From the NCBI GenBank assembly GCA_016709765.1, contig JADJMD010000008.1:248001-312000 (forward strand): a stretch of DNA of 64,000 nt, in the 5' to 3' direction. The number at the start of each line of letters is the position of its first letter. The stretch's first letter is position 1. This DNA is from Ignavibacteriales bacterium. Lineage in GTDB: Bacteria > Bacteroidota > Ignavibacteria > Ignavibacteriales > Ignavibacteriaceae. A program made the translations under genes and the position numbers. The notes beneath the pieces are model-generated. The model did not search any database. It was not told the origin of the DNA and saw nothing but the letters and a program-made list of their open reading frames with translations. Below, in pieces: positions 46,481 to 56,571 of the stretch.

Positions 46481-47992
46481 ATGATAGATATTTCAAAAAT
46501 TAAAACTCTTGGTGATCTAAAGAAAACAAATTACAAGCCAAGATCGATAAAAGACGAATTGCGCCAAAATATGATTGATGCGTTAAAAAATAATACTGAC
46601 CCATTTGAAGGGATTTTTGGATACGACGAGACCGTTTTGCCTGAACTGCAAACTTCTATTCTATCCAGACATAATATCTTATTGTTGGGATTAAGAGGAC
46701 AAGCAAAAACCAGAATAGCTAGATTGCTTGTCAATCTGCTTGATGAGTATATTCCAGCAGTTGAAGGAAGCGACTTGAATGAGGATCCACTTGAACCCAT
46801 TGCAAATGAAACAAAAAGAAGAATTAAAGAACTTGGTGATGAAACTGAGATCAGATGGATTCATCGATCTGAGAGATATACTGAAAAACTTGCCACACCA
46901 GATGTAACGGTATCAGATCTTATTGGCGATGTAGACCCAATAAAAGCTGCCACACTTAAACTTCCCTATTCTGATGAAAGAGTAATTCATTTCGGTCTAA
47001 TTCCAAGATCTCACAGATCAATTTTTGTAATAAATGAATTACCGGATTTGCAGGCTCGTATACAAGTCTCTTTATTTAATATTTTGCAGGAAAGTGATAT
47101 ACAAATCCGTGGATTTAAAATCAGGCTGCTGCTAGATATACAATTTATTTTTACTGCCAATCCAGAAGATTACACGAACAGAGGTTCAATTGTTACTCCA
47201 TTAAAGGATAGAATTGACAGCCAGATTATCACTCACTATCCAAAGTCAATTTCGGTTTCACAAAGGATTACTGAGCAGGAATCTGATATTACTGATCAAC
47301 AAAATTCTTCAGTAGTAGTGTCCCCACTTGTAAAAGAAATAATTGAACAGATTGCTGTTGAAGCAAGGTCCAGTGAATATGTTGACGAAAAGAGCGGTGT
47401 ATCAGCAAGACTAACAATTTCAGCATACGAAAATCTTTTAAGCTTTGCAGAAAGAAGAAAAATAATTAATAATGAGCCTAAAGCTTATTGCAGAATTAGT
47501 GATATAGTTGGGGTAATACCTGCAATTACTGGTAAAGTAGAATTGGTGTTTGAAGGCGAGCAAGAGGGGCCTGCAAAAGTCGCGAATATTTTAATAAGTA
47601 AAGCGATAAAAAGTGTATTTGAGAAAAATTTTCCAAGCCCTGAATTGCTCAAGAAAAGAAAAGAGCAAAATCCTTATGTTTTAATTACCACATGGTTTGC
47701 AAAAAATAATGTCGTTGATATTCTATCTAATGCAACAAATGATGAGTATAAAAAAGTTCTCACTAGTATTCCCGGATTGCAAAAAATTGTTGAACAAAAT
47801 AAACCTGACGCAGATGAAAATTTATCTCTACTTTATATGGAGTTTATTTTACATGGTTTATCAGAATATTCGCAACTAAGTAAATTGAGATTAGATTCAG
47901 GTTTTCAGTTTAAAGATATGTTAAGTAGCATGTTTTCAATGAGTGATGTTGAAGAATTAGATCCTGAAGACGATCCTGATTATTTTAAGTAG
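46481..47992 (+). CDS. AAA+ ATPase of the Mg-chelatase/MoxR type
   Basis: A 503-residue AAA+ protein. Walker A is G70-L-R-G-Q-A-K-T at residues 70-77. The Walker B position reads I-F-V-I-N-E-L-P-D-L, with asparagine where aspartate is usual; this N-E form is seen in the Mg-chelatase-like group that accompanies VWA proteins. Sensor and arginine-finger segments include F-T-A-N-P-E-D-Y and a P-L-K-D-R-I-D-S region. The C-terminal half is helical and ends acidic (E-L-D-P-E-D-D-P). It is a partner of the VWA protein upstream. Confidence 0.86.
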   Translation: MIDISKIKTLGDLKKTNYKPRSIKDELRQNMIDALKNNTDPFEGIFGYDETVLPELQTSILSRHNILLLGLRGQAKTRIARLLVNLLDEYIPAVEGSDLNEDPLEPIANETKRRIKELGDETEIRWIHRSERYTEKLATPDVTVSDLIGDVDPIKAATLKLPYSDERVIHFGLIPRSHRSIFVINELPDLQARIQVSLFNILQESDIQIRGFKIRLLLDIQFIFTANPEDYTNRGSIVTPLKDRIDSQIITHYPKSISVSQRITEQESDITDQQNSSVVVSPLVKEIIEQIAVEARSSEYVDEKSGVSARLTISAYENLLSFAERRKIINNEPKAYCRISDIVGVIPAITGKVELVFEGEQEGPAKVANILISKAIKSVFEKNFPSPELLKKRKEQNPYVLITTWFAKNNVVDILSNATNDEYKKVLTSIPGLQKIVEQNKPDADENLSLLYMEFILHGLSEYSQLSKLRLDSGFQFKDMLSSMFSMSDVEELDPEDDPDYFK

Positions 47993-47995
47993 ATA

Positions 47996-48034
47996 TAAAA
48001 AAAGCCGGATTTGATTTACAAATCCAGCTTTTAA
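47996..48034. terminator. bidirectional terminator between convergent genes
   Basis: AAGCCGGATTTG and CAAATCCAGCTT pair at 11 of 12 positions around ATTTA, flanked by A-runs to the left and T-runs to the right. It serves the AAA+ gene on the plus strand and the T9SS cargo gene on the minus strand. Confidence 0.85.
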
Positions 48035-48050
48035 CTTAAATAATTGGAAT

Positions 48051-50942
48051 TTACTTCAACAACATCATTTTTCTAACCTGACTATACTCACTACCATCAA
48101 TACCATTTACATCTAATTTGTAAAAGTATATTCCGCTACTAACTTTCTTACCAGTAAAATCATTTGCATTCCACTGAACTGTGTGAACTCCAGAAGTCAT
48201 TTCGTTATTAACAATTTCGCGTACAGTTTCACCAAGCAAATTAAATATTACTAGCTTAACATTTGAGTTTACAGGAAGTGAAAATTTAATTTGTGTACTT
48301 GGGTTAAATGGGTTTGGATAGTTTTGCTCAAGCACAAAATCTGCCGGGGTTATATCCATTACTTCTTCAACTGAAGTAATATTAGCTAAACTAAAACCAA
48401 TAGATTTTACATCTGCAAGACCGATGCTTCCTACAAGTGTACCAACTGCTGTAAGTGTATCTATTGCAAATAAATCACTAATTGTAGTACCAGTTCCTTT
48501 AACACCAAATAAATTTCCAGTTCTATCAAATGTCAGAGCAGTAGTATTTATGCCAAATCCTGTTTGTCCGATTCTTGTTGTGTCACCGGTAGCTAAATTT
48601 ACTTTTATAATTCTATCTTTTGGAGTTCCAATAGGATTTCTAACAGATCCCCATATCTCATTATTTAACGGATTAAATGCAATTGCAATACGTGAAGCTT
48701 GCATTGTAGATATTAATGTTGAGGTACCAGCTAGAGTATCAATCTGATATAATTCGTTCGAAGTAGTTGTAGCAAATAGATTGCCTGTATTGTCATAAGC
48801 AATGGATAGGATGTTAGGCAAATCTAAATCCTGATAAAAATATGCATCACCCAATTGACCATTAACTCTGTATAGCGAAGAGTTGACTGAGTTTGTTCTA
48901 ATACCAAAAATCTGATTAGTAAATGGATGTACAGCCATATAAACAAAATCAGAATAATTGGAGTTACCTAAATTAGTACCTGTTCCTGTTGTTTTATCAA
49001 TAAAAACTGTTTCATTATTATTTTGCGAGCCGGACAAGCCGTATAGATTATTGCTTACAGCAGTAAACATCTCATATCCAAAACCATTTAACTCAATTCC
49101 TGTTAAAGTTGTAGAGTTATTAGAAATACTGTAATTAATCGTTTGTGCTCCAAATGATGAAGGGCTAAATGTGAAGCTTACAACCACAGAATCAAAAGAA
49201 TTTAAAGTATCTGGAAATATATTATTGGAAACCAGAGTAAAGTCACCTTGTGATGCTGGAATAGAATTAATTATTAAAGGTTCAGATCCATAATTAGACA
49301 GGATTACTTCCAATGTATCACTTGTGAAACCAATTTCGTTTGTTCCAAAATCGAGAGAACTTTCACTTTGATATGTATAAATACCTGAATAAGGTTGCAA
49401 TCTAACCTGTCCAACGGCTGTAGCATAATTATTACCGCTACTGGCATATTCGGTCAACATCCAGAAACTATACTCATCCGCTGGATCCAAAAAGATTCCC
49501 ATGTAATCTCCCCATCGGTTTCTTGTACCTCCAAATGTTTTAACATAATTACTCAATCCTTCTTGTAATGTATATGAATTACTCAGACCTGCCGGATCAG
49601 TTGCTCTTCTTGATGTATAATAAGCTCCAACATACTCATTATCGCCAGATCTTGAACAGGTTATCACAACATTGCCATCCTTATCCACAGCTAAAGCAGG
49701 GTAAAAATAAAAATAGTTATTAGCACCAAGCTCGGCACTTTCAACCACGGAATTTGATGCAACATCAATCTTCGCATATTTGATACTGGAGTAATTTGGG
49801 TATACACTATTACGTATAGAATGAGCAGTATATAAATAACCTTCTCTAAATATTGGAGCATTTCTAACTTTACTTCCACCTGATTCAAGCAATGGACTGC
49901 CGCCACCAAGTTGATTAGCAAGCGGTGTTGGTCCGAAAAATGGGACACTTATGTTAACGCCTGTTAAAGTTGGTGTAGTCAACACATTGGATATTTTATA
50001 AACTGAATAAAAATTACCACCATTACTATTTACATAAATCATATAATGCCCTCCTGCAGGAGAATATTGAAATGATGGACGTAAACTCCAAGCACCAGAG
50101 CCAGAATTTGGAATACTAATATTCCAAATATCTTTATAACTAAGAGCACCCGCATTACTAGCATATAATTCTGCTTTAGATATGATCCTGATTTTTGGAT
50201 ACTGTCCCACACCAGCAAAAGAAAAATTATTGGTTGAGATATAAATCGCTTCGTCATCAAAACCAATCTGAGGGAAATCACCCCACAGAGTAGATGGTAA
50301 ACGGTACATATACCAAGTTCCAAATGGGTCTGAATCATCTGAATAAGCTATTAAATCTGCAGCTTGCTGGGCAACATCATCAACCTGCATAAATACCATT
50401 ACCCATCTGCCTGCATAATGATCATAAATAATTTGGGGATCTCCGCTCTGCGATGGCCAAACAGCAGACCACCACTGAGTTGAATTAATTAATTTTAATA
50501 GATTTCCTTGTTTATCATAAATCCGAATTCCATCACCATTATTTGTAAGGACCATGACATGATTTGGACCAACAGCTATTGTAGGATCGGGTGGAATAAC
50601 ATTATTATCTAAGGCTATATTCCAATTTTCTATTAAAAAAGTATTGTCCCCTATTCCATTCGGATTGTCAATTACATTTGAATCTTCAACATAAGTTGGC
50701 TGAAAAATGTTTAACCCATCATTTTCAATTATCATCGGTTCCGAGATGGGATAGATTAGATTTTTATCATTAATTCTTTTTTCTATATTTCCGATTGGTG
50801 CATCAACAAAAGTTCCAGTGTTTACCATAGCTCCCGATGATACACTTCCTGTAACTGGACCAGTATAAGATACCTGAGAAAAAACCATTATTGAACTAAG
50901 CAGAGTAACTGCCAAGATAATTGTATAAGTCCTTCTTAGCAT
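48051..50942 (-). CDS. large secreted protein with C-terminal T9SS sorting domain
   Basis: A 963-residue protein with a signal peptide (ending V-F-S-Q near residue 23). The N-terminal half contains a beta-rich region with W-x-x-D motifs and a P-D-P-T-I-A-V-G-P-N-H block, the rest includes a segment with a choice-of-anchor/ASPM-type domain and a propeller-like part. The last about 95 residues form a FlgD-like type A sorting domain with Q-N-Y-P-N-P-F-N-P, N-L-L-G-E and S-G-I-Y-F-Y-K-L. It is therefore an outer-surface or secreted protein handled by T9SS. Its specific function is unknown. Confidence 0.85.
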   Translation of the reverse strand: MLRRTYTIILAVTLLSSIMVFSQVSYTGPVTGSVSSGAMVNTGTFVDAPIGNIEKRINDKNLIYPISEPMIIENDGLNIFQPTYVEDSNVIDNPNGIGDNTFLIENWNIALDNNVIPPDPTIAVGPNHVMVLTNNGDGIRIYDKQGNLLKLINSTQWWSAVWPSQSGDPQIIYDHYAGRWVMVFMQVDDVAQQAADLIAYSDDSDPFGTWYMYRLPSTLWGDFPQIGFDDEAIYISTNNFSFAGVGQYPKIRIISKAELYASNAGALSYKDIWNISIPNSGSGAWSLRPSFQYSPAGGHYMIYVNSNGGNFYSVYKISNVLTTPTLTGVNISVPFFGPTPLANQLGGGSPLLESGGSKVRNAPIFREGYLYTAHSIRNSVYPNYSSIKYAKIDVASNSVVESAELGANNYFYFYPALAVDKDGNVVITCSRSGDNEYVGAYYTSRRATDPAGLSNSYTLQEGLSNYVKTFGGTRNRWGDYMGIFLDPADEYSFWMLTEYASSGNNYATAVGQVRLQPYSGIYTYQSESSLDFGTNEIGFTSDTLEVILSNYGSEPLIINSIPASQGDFTLVSNNIFPDTLNSFDSVVVSFTFSPSSFGAQTINYSISNNSTTLTGIELNGFGYEMFTAVSNNLYGLSGSQNNNETVFIDKTTGTGTNLGNSNYSDFVYMAVHPFTNQIFGIRTNSVNSSLYRVNGQLGDAYFYQDLDLPNILSIAYDNTGNLFATTTSNELYQIDTLAGTSTLISTMQASRIAIAFNPLNNEIWGSVRNPIGTPKDRIIKVNLATGDTTRIGQTGFGINTTALTFDRTGNLFGVKGTGTTISDLFAIDTLTAVGTLVGSIGLADVKSIGFSLANITSVEEVMDITPADFVLEQNYPNPFNPSTQIKFSLPVNSNVKLVIFNLLGETVREIVNNEMTSGVHTVQWNANDFTGKKVSSGIYFYKLDVNGIDGSEYSQVRKMMLLK

Positions 50943-51074
50943 TATTTCCTCGTAATTTAATGAAACAAATTATTTAAATATTCTATTTAAGTTATTACCC
51001 AGATAAAGATATTAAGCGGGATTTTCAAGCCATAAATTGCGGTCGATACAATTCAAATTTTTAATAAAACTTCT

Positions 51075-52418
51075 TTACTTTCTTTTAGAAAACTCATCAA
51101 GTAAGTACTTGGCAACTGCTTCAGCTTCCTGAGGTTTTAATCCCGGGTTTGGCATTGGCGGAAATGCAGGATCCACTTTGATTGGATTTCTTATAAAGGC
51201 AACAAGTTGTGATTCTTTGCCAATATATTTTGGTAATACATCAAAGTGAGCCGGTCCAACAAGTTTTTGATCAAACTTATGACAGCTTGCACATCTTACA
51301 TCATATATTTCTTTTCCACTTACTGTCGCAACAGTGCCTTCCCCTTTAAGTTCGGCCAGAATTTTATCATACTCTGTACTCAACACTAATGAATGCTTTT
51401 CAGTTGCATTTGTCATAGCCTTTTGATCTTTAACAATAAATGCAATCCATGCAAATATTAAAATAAAGAAAATTAATGAACCGAATCTATAATCATTTTT
51501 AAATTGGATCATATAGAAAAGATGATATGCAAGGAATATTAACAACACACTTATAATTGTATAGATAAATATAGAACCAGATAACGTTGAGTTTGAAAAT
51601 GAAAACAGATTAATCGCTATTAAAATGGGTAATGGGATTGAAGCTCTTAATCCAGCTTTGGATGCAGTGTCTTTAACAAATTTAGTGTATAAAGGATCCT
51701 CATTCTTTCTAGATTCATTCCAGTAAAGATGTATAAATAAAATAGCTCCATTTGTAAGAGTAAAAGCAAAAGCGATGAAGATCATTAAGTTTAACAAAAC
51801 TTTGGGCGCTGCTAAAGAAGTTATTAGACCGGGAAAATTCCAACTTGTAAATGTTGTTGCTGAGGTGATGGCGGCAACATAGAACCACAATCCAATAAAT
51901 AAAAATACTAGACCGGCCTTGCCATAGTTTAAACTTAAATATGATGAGGTTGCTTTAATTTTTCTATAATCTTCTTCTGCAGATTTATCTGTAATCTGGG
52001 TCGCGCTTACTGAATCAAAAACATTGCTTACCATCATAGAATAACGGTAAGTATAAATCATAAACAAAGCAACAATAATTAAAGCTAATGATAATGCAAG
52101 AAAACTTACTGTTTGTATCTGAGACGTATGTAAAAGTTGAGCAAATATTAAAATTGCGGCTATAAGTGGAACAATTCCTAAAATAACGCCAACGCCATTG
52201 TTAACGGTTACATATTCAATTACGTCTTTTGAAAACTTTTTATAATAGAGCGTTTTAGTTTTTCTAAACTTTTTACCGTAATGAATAGAAGCAAATGTGC
52301 CGCCAAAAATTATGCTGATAAACGGTACAAAGAGTGCAAGAATTAGTATCAACATATAGTGAAGCAGTTCAATATGTTCCGCTGATTGAGGTAAAACTAA
52401 TTTATCTAAAAAATCCAT
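51075..52418 (-). CDS. polytopic membrane protein with C-terminal cytochrome c domain
   Basis: A 447-residue protein. Residues 1-335 hold about eight or nine membrane helices with no family I can name. Residues 360-447 are a class I cytochrome c domain with C376-A-S-C-H380, an M-P-N-P-G methionine ligand region and a C-terminal helix. It is the last gene of the respiratory operon. It could be a membrane anchor bringing a heme domain to the aa3 oxidase CuA site; a CcoP-like role is conceivable but the membrane part is larger. Confidence 0.75.
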   Translation of the reverse strand: MDFLDKLVLPQSAEHIELLHYMLILILALFVPFISIIFGGTFASIHYGKKFRKTKTLYYKKFSKDVIEYVTVNNGVGVILGIVPLIAAILIFAQLLHTSQIQTVSFLALSLALIIVALFMIYTYRYSMMVSNVFDSVSATQITDKSAEEDYRKIKATSSYLSLNYGKAGLVFLFIGLWFYVAAITSATTFTSWNFPGLITSLAAPKVLLNLMIFIAFAFTLTNGAILFIHLYWNESRKNEDPLYTKFVKDTASKAGLRASIPLPILIAINLFSFSNSTLSGSIFIYTIISVLLIFLAYHLFYMIQFKNDYRFGSLIFFILIFAWIAFIVKDQKAMTNATEKHSLVLSTEYDKILAELKGEGTVATVSGKEIYDVRCASCHKFDQKLVGPAHFDVLPKYIGKESQLVAFIRNPIKVDPAFPPMPNPGLKPQEAEAVAKYLLDEFSKRK

Positions 52419-52442
52419 AACAGTTCACTTTGTTTTTTTGGT

Positions 52443-53327
52443 TTATGAAACAAAAAGTTTATCAATTGATACAACAAGCACTACAAACAAAGCAAAGTAG
52501 TTAATGCTTCTAAAAGCAAATCTAAAAGCTGATGTTTCTTGTGTCTGATGTAATAAGTTTATCGATTTATATGCTAGCCAAAGTGCAGCAATGAATAGAC
52601 TGTAATTTATAAATTCATTCTGTGATATTTGAAATAATGGAATCAACAATCCAGTAACTCCTGTTGCTACAATCCAAATAAAAGTAATTCTTCCTAATTG
52701 CCTCTGATTAAATATCTGTGTTAAAGTTGGAAATCCGGCTTTCTGATAATCCTTATCCAATACCATTAACAGCAACCAAAAATGAGGTATCTGCCAGATG
52801 AAAAAGAAGAAGGATATTAAGATTATTTGCGGATCAAAAAGGTAACCGCCGCCAGCAACCCAGCCAACTAATGGTGGAATGGCACCAACAAGTGAACCCG
52901 GAATTATTGCAAGTGCAGAAATCTTTTTTAGAGGTGTATAAACACCATTGTACCAGATAAGATTAAGCAATCCAAATGCTAATGTTAATAGTCCACTTCC
53001 AATAAATAATAATAATGATCCCAAAATAATTAGGGATAACGATATAGTCAGAACTGATGAAGCAGAAATTTTCCCGGATGGAATCGGACGATTTTTTGTT
53101 CTATCCATCATTGCATCAGTTTTTCTTTCCTGAAAATGGTTTAATGCTGCTGATCCGCAAGCAAGCAATAGAATTCCAATTGTTGGTAATAAGATATTAA
53201 CACCAATAGAATTTGTAGCAGCAATAAATCCAAACATAGTTGTGATAGTCACAAAAATAGTAATTCTAAGTTTTGTTATTTCAGTAAATATTTGAAATTG
53301 TTTTTTCAAATTATTAGTTGCCTGCAC
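52443..53327 (-). CDS. ctaB: protoheme IX farnesyltransferase
   Basis: A 294-residue UbiA-type prenyltransferase (CtaB/CyoE) that makes heme O for heme A synthesis. The membrane protein has about eight helices; the aspartate-rich motif is in N-H-F-Q-E-R-K-T-D-A-M-M-D-R-T-K near residue 65 and Y-N-G-V-Y-T-P-L-K-K near residue 126 is the second. Its 5' end overlaps the end of coxB by 14 bases. Heme A synthase (CtaA) is not seen in this window. Confidence 0.95.
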   Translation of the reverse strand: MQATNNLKKQFQIFTEITKLRITIFVTITTMFGFIAATNSIGVNILLPTIGILLLACGSAALNHFQERKTDAMMDRTKNRPIPSGKISASSVLTISLSLIILGSLLLFIGSGLLTLAFGLLNLIWYNGVYTPLKKISALAIIPGSLVGAIPPLVGWVAGGGYLFDPQIILISFFFFIWQIPHFWLLLMVLDKDYQKAGFPTLTQIFNQRQLGRITFIWIVATGVTGLLIPLFQISQNEFINYSLFIAALWLAYKSINLLHQTQETSAFRFAFRSINYFALFVVLVVSIDKLFVS

Positions 53328-53964
53328 CGTTAATTGTTGAATCAGTCATTTTAGTAGAATCAGAATTTGTGTTTAACCACACATTAAAATCTGCTTCAGT
53401 AATAACTTTTACTTTATTGTACATATAAGAATGGTTTAATCCACAATACTCTGCGCATGCGATATCAAAATAACCCAACTCATCAGCTTTAAACCAAACA
53501 GTTCTTGTTTGATTTGGATAAACATCTTTTTTTATTCTAAACTTTGGGATATAAAATGCATGATTAACATCCAATGAAGTAAGATTAAGTTTGATTGCTT
53601 TATTAACCGGAACATATAATGAGTCAAATGTTTTTCCATTTTCATATTTAAATCCCCATTTCCACATTTGCGCTGTAACTTCTATGGGCAGCGCATCTTT
53701 AGGGACTTCCGACATATCAGAATACCCAACCCATCCATACCAAAACATAATCAATACAAGAATAGTAGGAATTACAGTCCATGCAATTTCCAACCCAACA
53801 TTGCTGTGTACATTTGTTGCTTTAGGATTTTTTTTACGATTGTATTTTATCACAAAATAAATCATCAATCCGGTGATAAGCACCAAAAAAAAGACTGATA
53901 CAATCAACGTAAAAAGAAAAACAGCATCAACATTATGCGAAAAATTGGATGCACCATTAAACAT
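53314..53964 (-). CDS. coxB: cytochrome c oxidase subunit II
   Basis: A 216-residue protein with two membrane helices at residues 12-40 and 60-78, and a cupredoxin domain. CuA ligands are complete: H near residue 134 (V-N-H-A-F-Y-I-P) and C170-x3-C174-x3-H178-x2-M181. There is no C-terminal cytochrome c domain, so it is of the aa3 rather than caa3 type; electron donors are likely the separate cytochromes of this operon. No lipoprotein signal is evident. Confidence 0.95.
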   Translation of the reverse strand: MFNGASNFSHNVDAVFLFTLIVSVFFLVLITGLMIYFVIKYNRKKNPKATNVHSNVGLEIAWTVIPTILVLIMFWYGWVGYSDMSEVPKDALPIEVTAQMWKWGFKYENGKTFDSLYVPVNKAIKLNLTSLDVNHAFYIPKFRIKKDVYPNQTRTVWFKADELGYFDIACAEYCGLNHSYMYNKVKVITEADFNVWLNTNSDSTKMTDSTINGAGN

Positions 53965-53966
53965 AT

Positions 53967-54278
53967 TTAATTCCTTACGATAAAAGAATAATCGGAGAAT
54001 AATAAAATAAACGAGACTATTAGAAACAGTAACGCAACACCTACAAACACTCTAAATGTTAAACTTTCACTTCTTAAGTGCATAAAAATTGTGAGCACTA
54101 AATAAGTTTTAATTGAAGCAATAATAAGTGCAGTTGCAATTGTTAGTCCGCCAAAATTAATACCTGCTACCGCCACAGTAACACCTGTAAGTGTCATCAA
54201 TCCGAGCCAAACTAAAATGTACACTCCGTAGCCATGGCCGTGTTCTGAATGTATTTCCTGATTTTGTTCCATTAGCAA
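53967..54278 (-). CDS. cytochrome c oxidase subunit IV-type protein
   Basis: A 103-residue, three-helix protein (helices near 18-35, 45-65, 75-98) that matches the COX4_pro family (CtaF/CoxD-like). It contains the family-typical F-M-H-L-R-S-E-S region. Encoded between coxC and coxB. Confidence 0.87.
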   Translation of the reverse strand: MLMEQNQEIHSEHGHGYGVYILVWLGLMTLTGVTVAVAGINFGGLTIATALIIASIKTYLVLTIFMHLRSESLTFRVFVGVALLFLIVSFILLFSDYSFIVRN

Positions 54279-54282
54279 ATCC

Positions 54283-54903
54283 TTAAGTTATCAGATAGAA
54301 AAGTGGGAATAAGAAAATCCAGATAATATCAACAAGATGCCAATATAATCCAGCTGATTCTAATTTAACATAACTATCATCATTAATAATTCCTTTTGAA
54401 GTAAACCGCATCATTACACCAATTAAAACAACTCCTATAATAACGTGTAATCCATGTAAACCTGTCATCACATAATACAAACCAAAGAAGACAATTTCAC
54501 CAGCAGGTTTTGATAATAGTGTATCCGATCCGGGATAAATACCATGATGAAATTTAGCGCTCCATTCGAAAAATTTATTTACCATAAATCCAAGCGCAAG
54601 TATAATGGTGATGAATTGAAAAAATACCGACAATGATTTTTGTTTTCTTTGGATTGCAGTAATTGAAAGTGCCATTGTTAAAGAACTTGTTAGAAGGATA
54701 GCAGTATTAAAAGTTCCAACAATGGTGTTTAATTCTTTTGCCGCAAGATGGAATGCCTCAGGATATTGATAACGATAAATTGAATAGAGTATAAACATAC
54801 CTCCAAACAAAACTAATTCTGTAAAAAGGAAAAGCCACATACCCATTCTGGCACCAATATCATCACGATGTACATGTGCAACTGTATGTTCTTGAGAACT
54901 CAC
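54283..54903 (-). CDS. coxC: cytochrome c oxidase subunit III
   Basis: A 206-residue protein with five membrane helices, the short CoxC form. Landmarks are F-L-F-T-E-L-V-L-F-G near residue 24, T-G-L-H-G-L-H-V-I-I-G near residue 142 and W-H-L-V-D-I-I-W-I-F-L-F near the C terminus. The start overlaps the coxA stop by four bases. Confidence 0.95.
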   Translation of the reverse strand: MSSQEHTVAHVHRDDIGARMGMWLFLFTELVLFGGMFILYSIYRYQYPEAFHLAAKELNTIVGTFNTAILLTSSLTMALSITAIQRKQKSLSVFFQFITIILALGFMVNKFFEWSAKFHHGIYPGSDTLLSKPAGEIVFFGLYYVMTGLHGLHVIIGVVLIGVMMRFTSKGIINDDSYVKLESAGLYWHLVDIIWIFLFPLFYLIT

Positions 54904-56563
54904 TTAACCTCCTGAGTTTTTAGAGAGTCAACTTCATTTTGTTTGTATTGGTATGGTGTATCTGTTACTACCGGAATGTCAATAAAATTTTCGTGAATTG
55001 GCGGAGTTTCAATTTGCCATTCAAGTGTTTCCCCACCCCAAATATTTCTTTCAGTAGTTTTTTTACCACTCAACAAAGATTTTATAAGATTGCCGAACAT
55101 TATTAGAATTCCGGCAACAACTATCCACGATCCAATAGTTGAGATTACATGATAGGTCTGGAATTCCGGAAGATAATCATAATATCTTCTTGGCATTCCA
55201 AGCCATCCCATAATAAACATCGGAAAATATAGAGTGTTAAATCCAACGAACAAATGCCAGAAAGCTACTTTACTAACTCGTTCATTATACATCTTTCCAA
55301 ACATTTTTGGAAACCAGTAGTGCAGTGCTGCAAACAATCCAAAACCTGTTCCACCAAACATTACATAGTGAAAATGTGCAACGATAAAAGATGTATCGTG
55401 AATCATGATATCAACAGAAAGAACACCTTGCATAATTCCAGTTAATCCACCTATGGTAAATTGGAATATAAATGCAAGAACGAAAAGTAAAGGTGTTGAG
55501 AGTTCGATTGATCCTTTATAAAGAGTTGCAGTCCAATTAAAAACTTTTATTGCACTTGGAATTGCTACAACCATAGTCAGTAAAGAAAAAATAAATTGTC
55601 CTGTGTTGCTCATTCCGGCTGTAAACATATGATGTGCCCAGACTAGTGATCCGAAAACTGCAATTGCAACACTTGATAAAGCGATAAATTTATATCCAAA
55701 AATTGTTCGTCTCGCAAAAACAGGAATAATTTCAGAAACAACACCCATCGCAGGAAGAATCATAATATAAACTGCCGGATGAGAATAAATCCAAAATAAA
55801 TGCTGAAATAAAACAGGATCGCCGCCAAGAGCAGGATCAAATAAACCAACACCAAAAGCTCTTTCAATAATCACTAAGAGCAATGTGATACCAATTATTG
55901 GGGTAGCTAATACTTGAACCCATGCTGTGGAATAGAATGACCAAACAGAAAGTGGCATTTTAAACCAAGTCATCCCCGGAGCTTTCAATCGATGCACTGT
56001 GGTTACAAAATTTAATCCAGTAAGTATCGAGGAAAAACCTAAAACAAAGGCAGCAAACAAAGCCAAGCTAACATTTGTACCTGTTCTTACGCTATAAGGG
56101 ATATAAAACGTCCACCCAGTATCGATAGGACCGCCAGGTAATAGTATTGAAGTAACAGCAAGCAGACCACCGATAACATATAAATACCATATGACAATAA
56201 ATTTAACCTTGGAAAAGAAACATCTTTAGCACCAATCAATATTGGAAGAAAGAAGTTTCCGAATACAGCTGGAATGCCAGGAATAACAAACAGGAAAATC
56301 ATAATTACACCGTGCAGTGTAAAAAATGAATTATAGGTTTGAGCATCCATTATGGTTCTGCCCGGTGCAATTAGTTCTAATCGCATTAGAAATCCAAAAG
56401 TAACACCCACCATAAAAAAAGAAAGTATTGCAATAAGGTATAATATTCCTATTCTTTTATGATCGGTTGAAAGAATCCAACCAAGCAAACCTTTATGCTT
56501 TCCTTGATAATCCAAAAAACTTGGATGCGTTCCGTTTGCAGGAACTGCAATTGCTTCACTCAT
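54900..56563 (-). CDS. coxA: cytochrome c oxidase subunit I, interrupted by a frameshift
   Basis: The gene is split into a 158-codon frame (56563-56087) and a second frame (to 54900), together coding about 554 residues once a single missing base is restored near 56190; the second frame continues directly with W-Y-L-Y-V-I-G-G. All ligands are present: heme a His in F-F-T-L-H-G, CuB in S-H-P-A-V-Y and W-A-H-H-M-F, and heme ligands in A-H-F-H-Y-V-M-F-G-G. The operon around it is intact, so a sequencing or assembly error is as likely as a true mutation. Confidence 0.9.
56186..56193 (-). other. site of the coxA frameshift
   Basis: On the minus strand TCATATGGTATTT appears where the conserved protein would require TCATATTGGTATTT (S-Y-W-Y-L). 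One T is missing. The first frame continues 40 codons out of frame to a stop at 56087. Confidence 0.8.
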
Positions 56564-56571
56564 TTATAAAA

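Noticed and set aside
54900..56066. Second-frame coxA fragment as an independent gene starting with M-A-L-F-A-A
   Set aside because: It lacks the N-terminal helices of subunit I and continues the upstream fragment once one base is restored.
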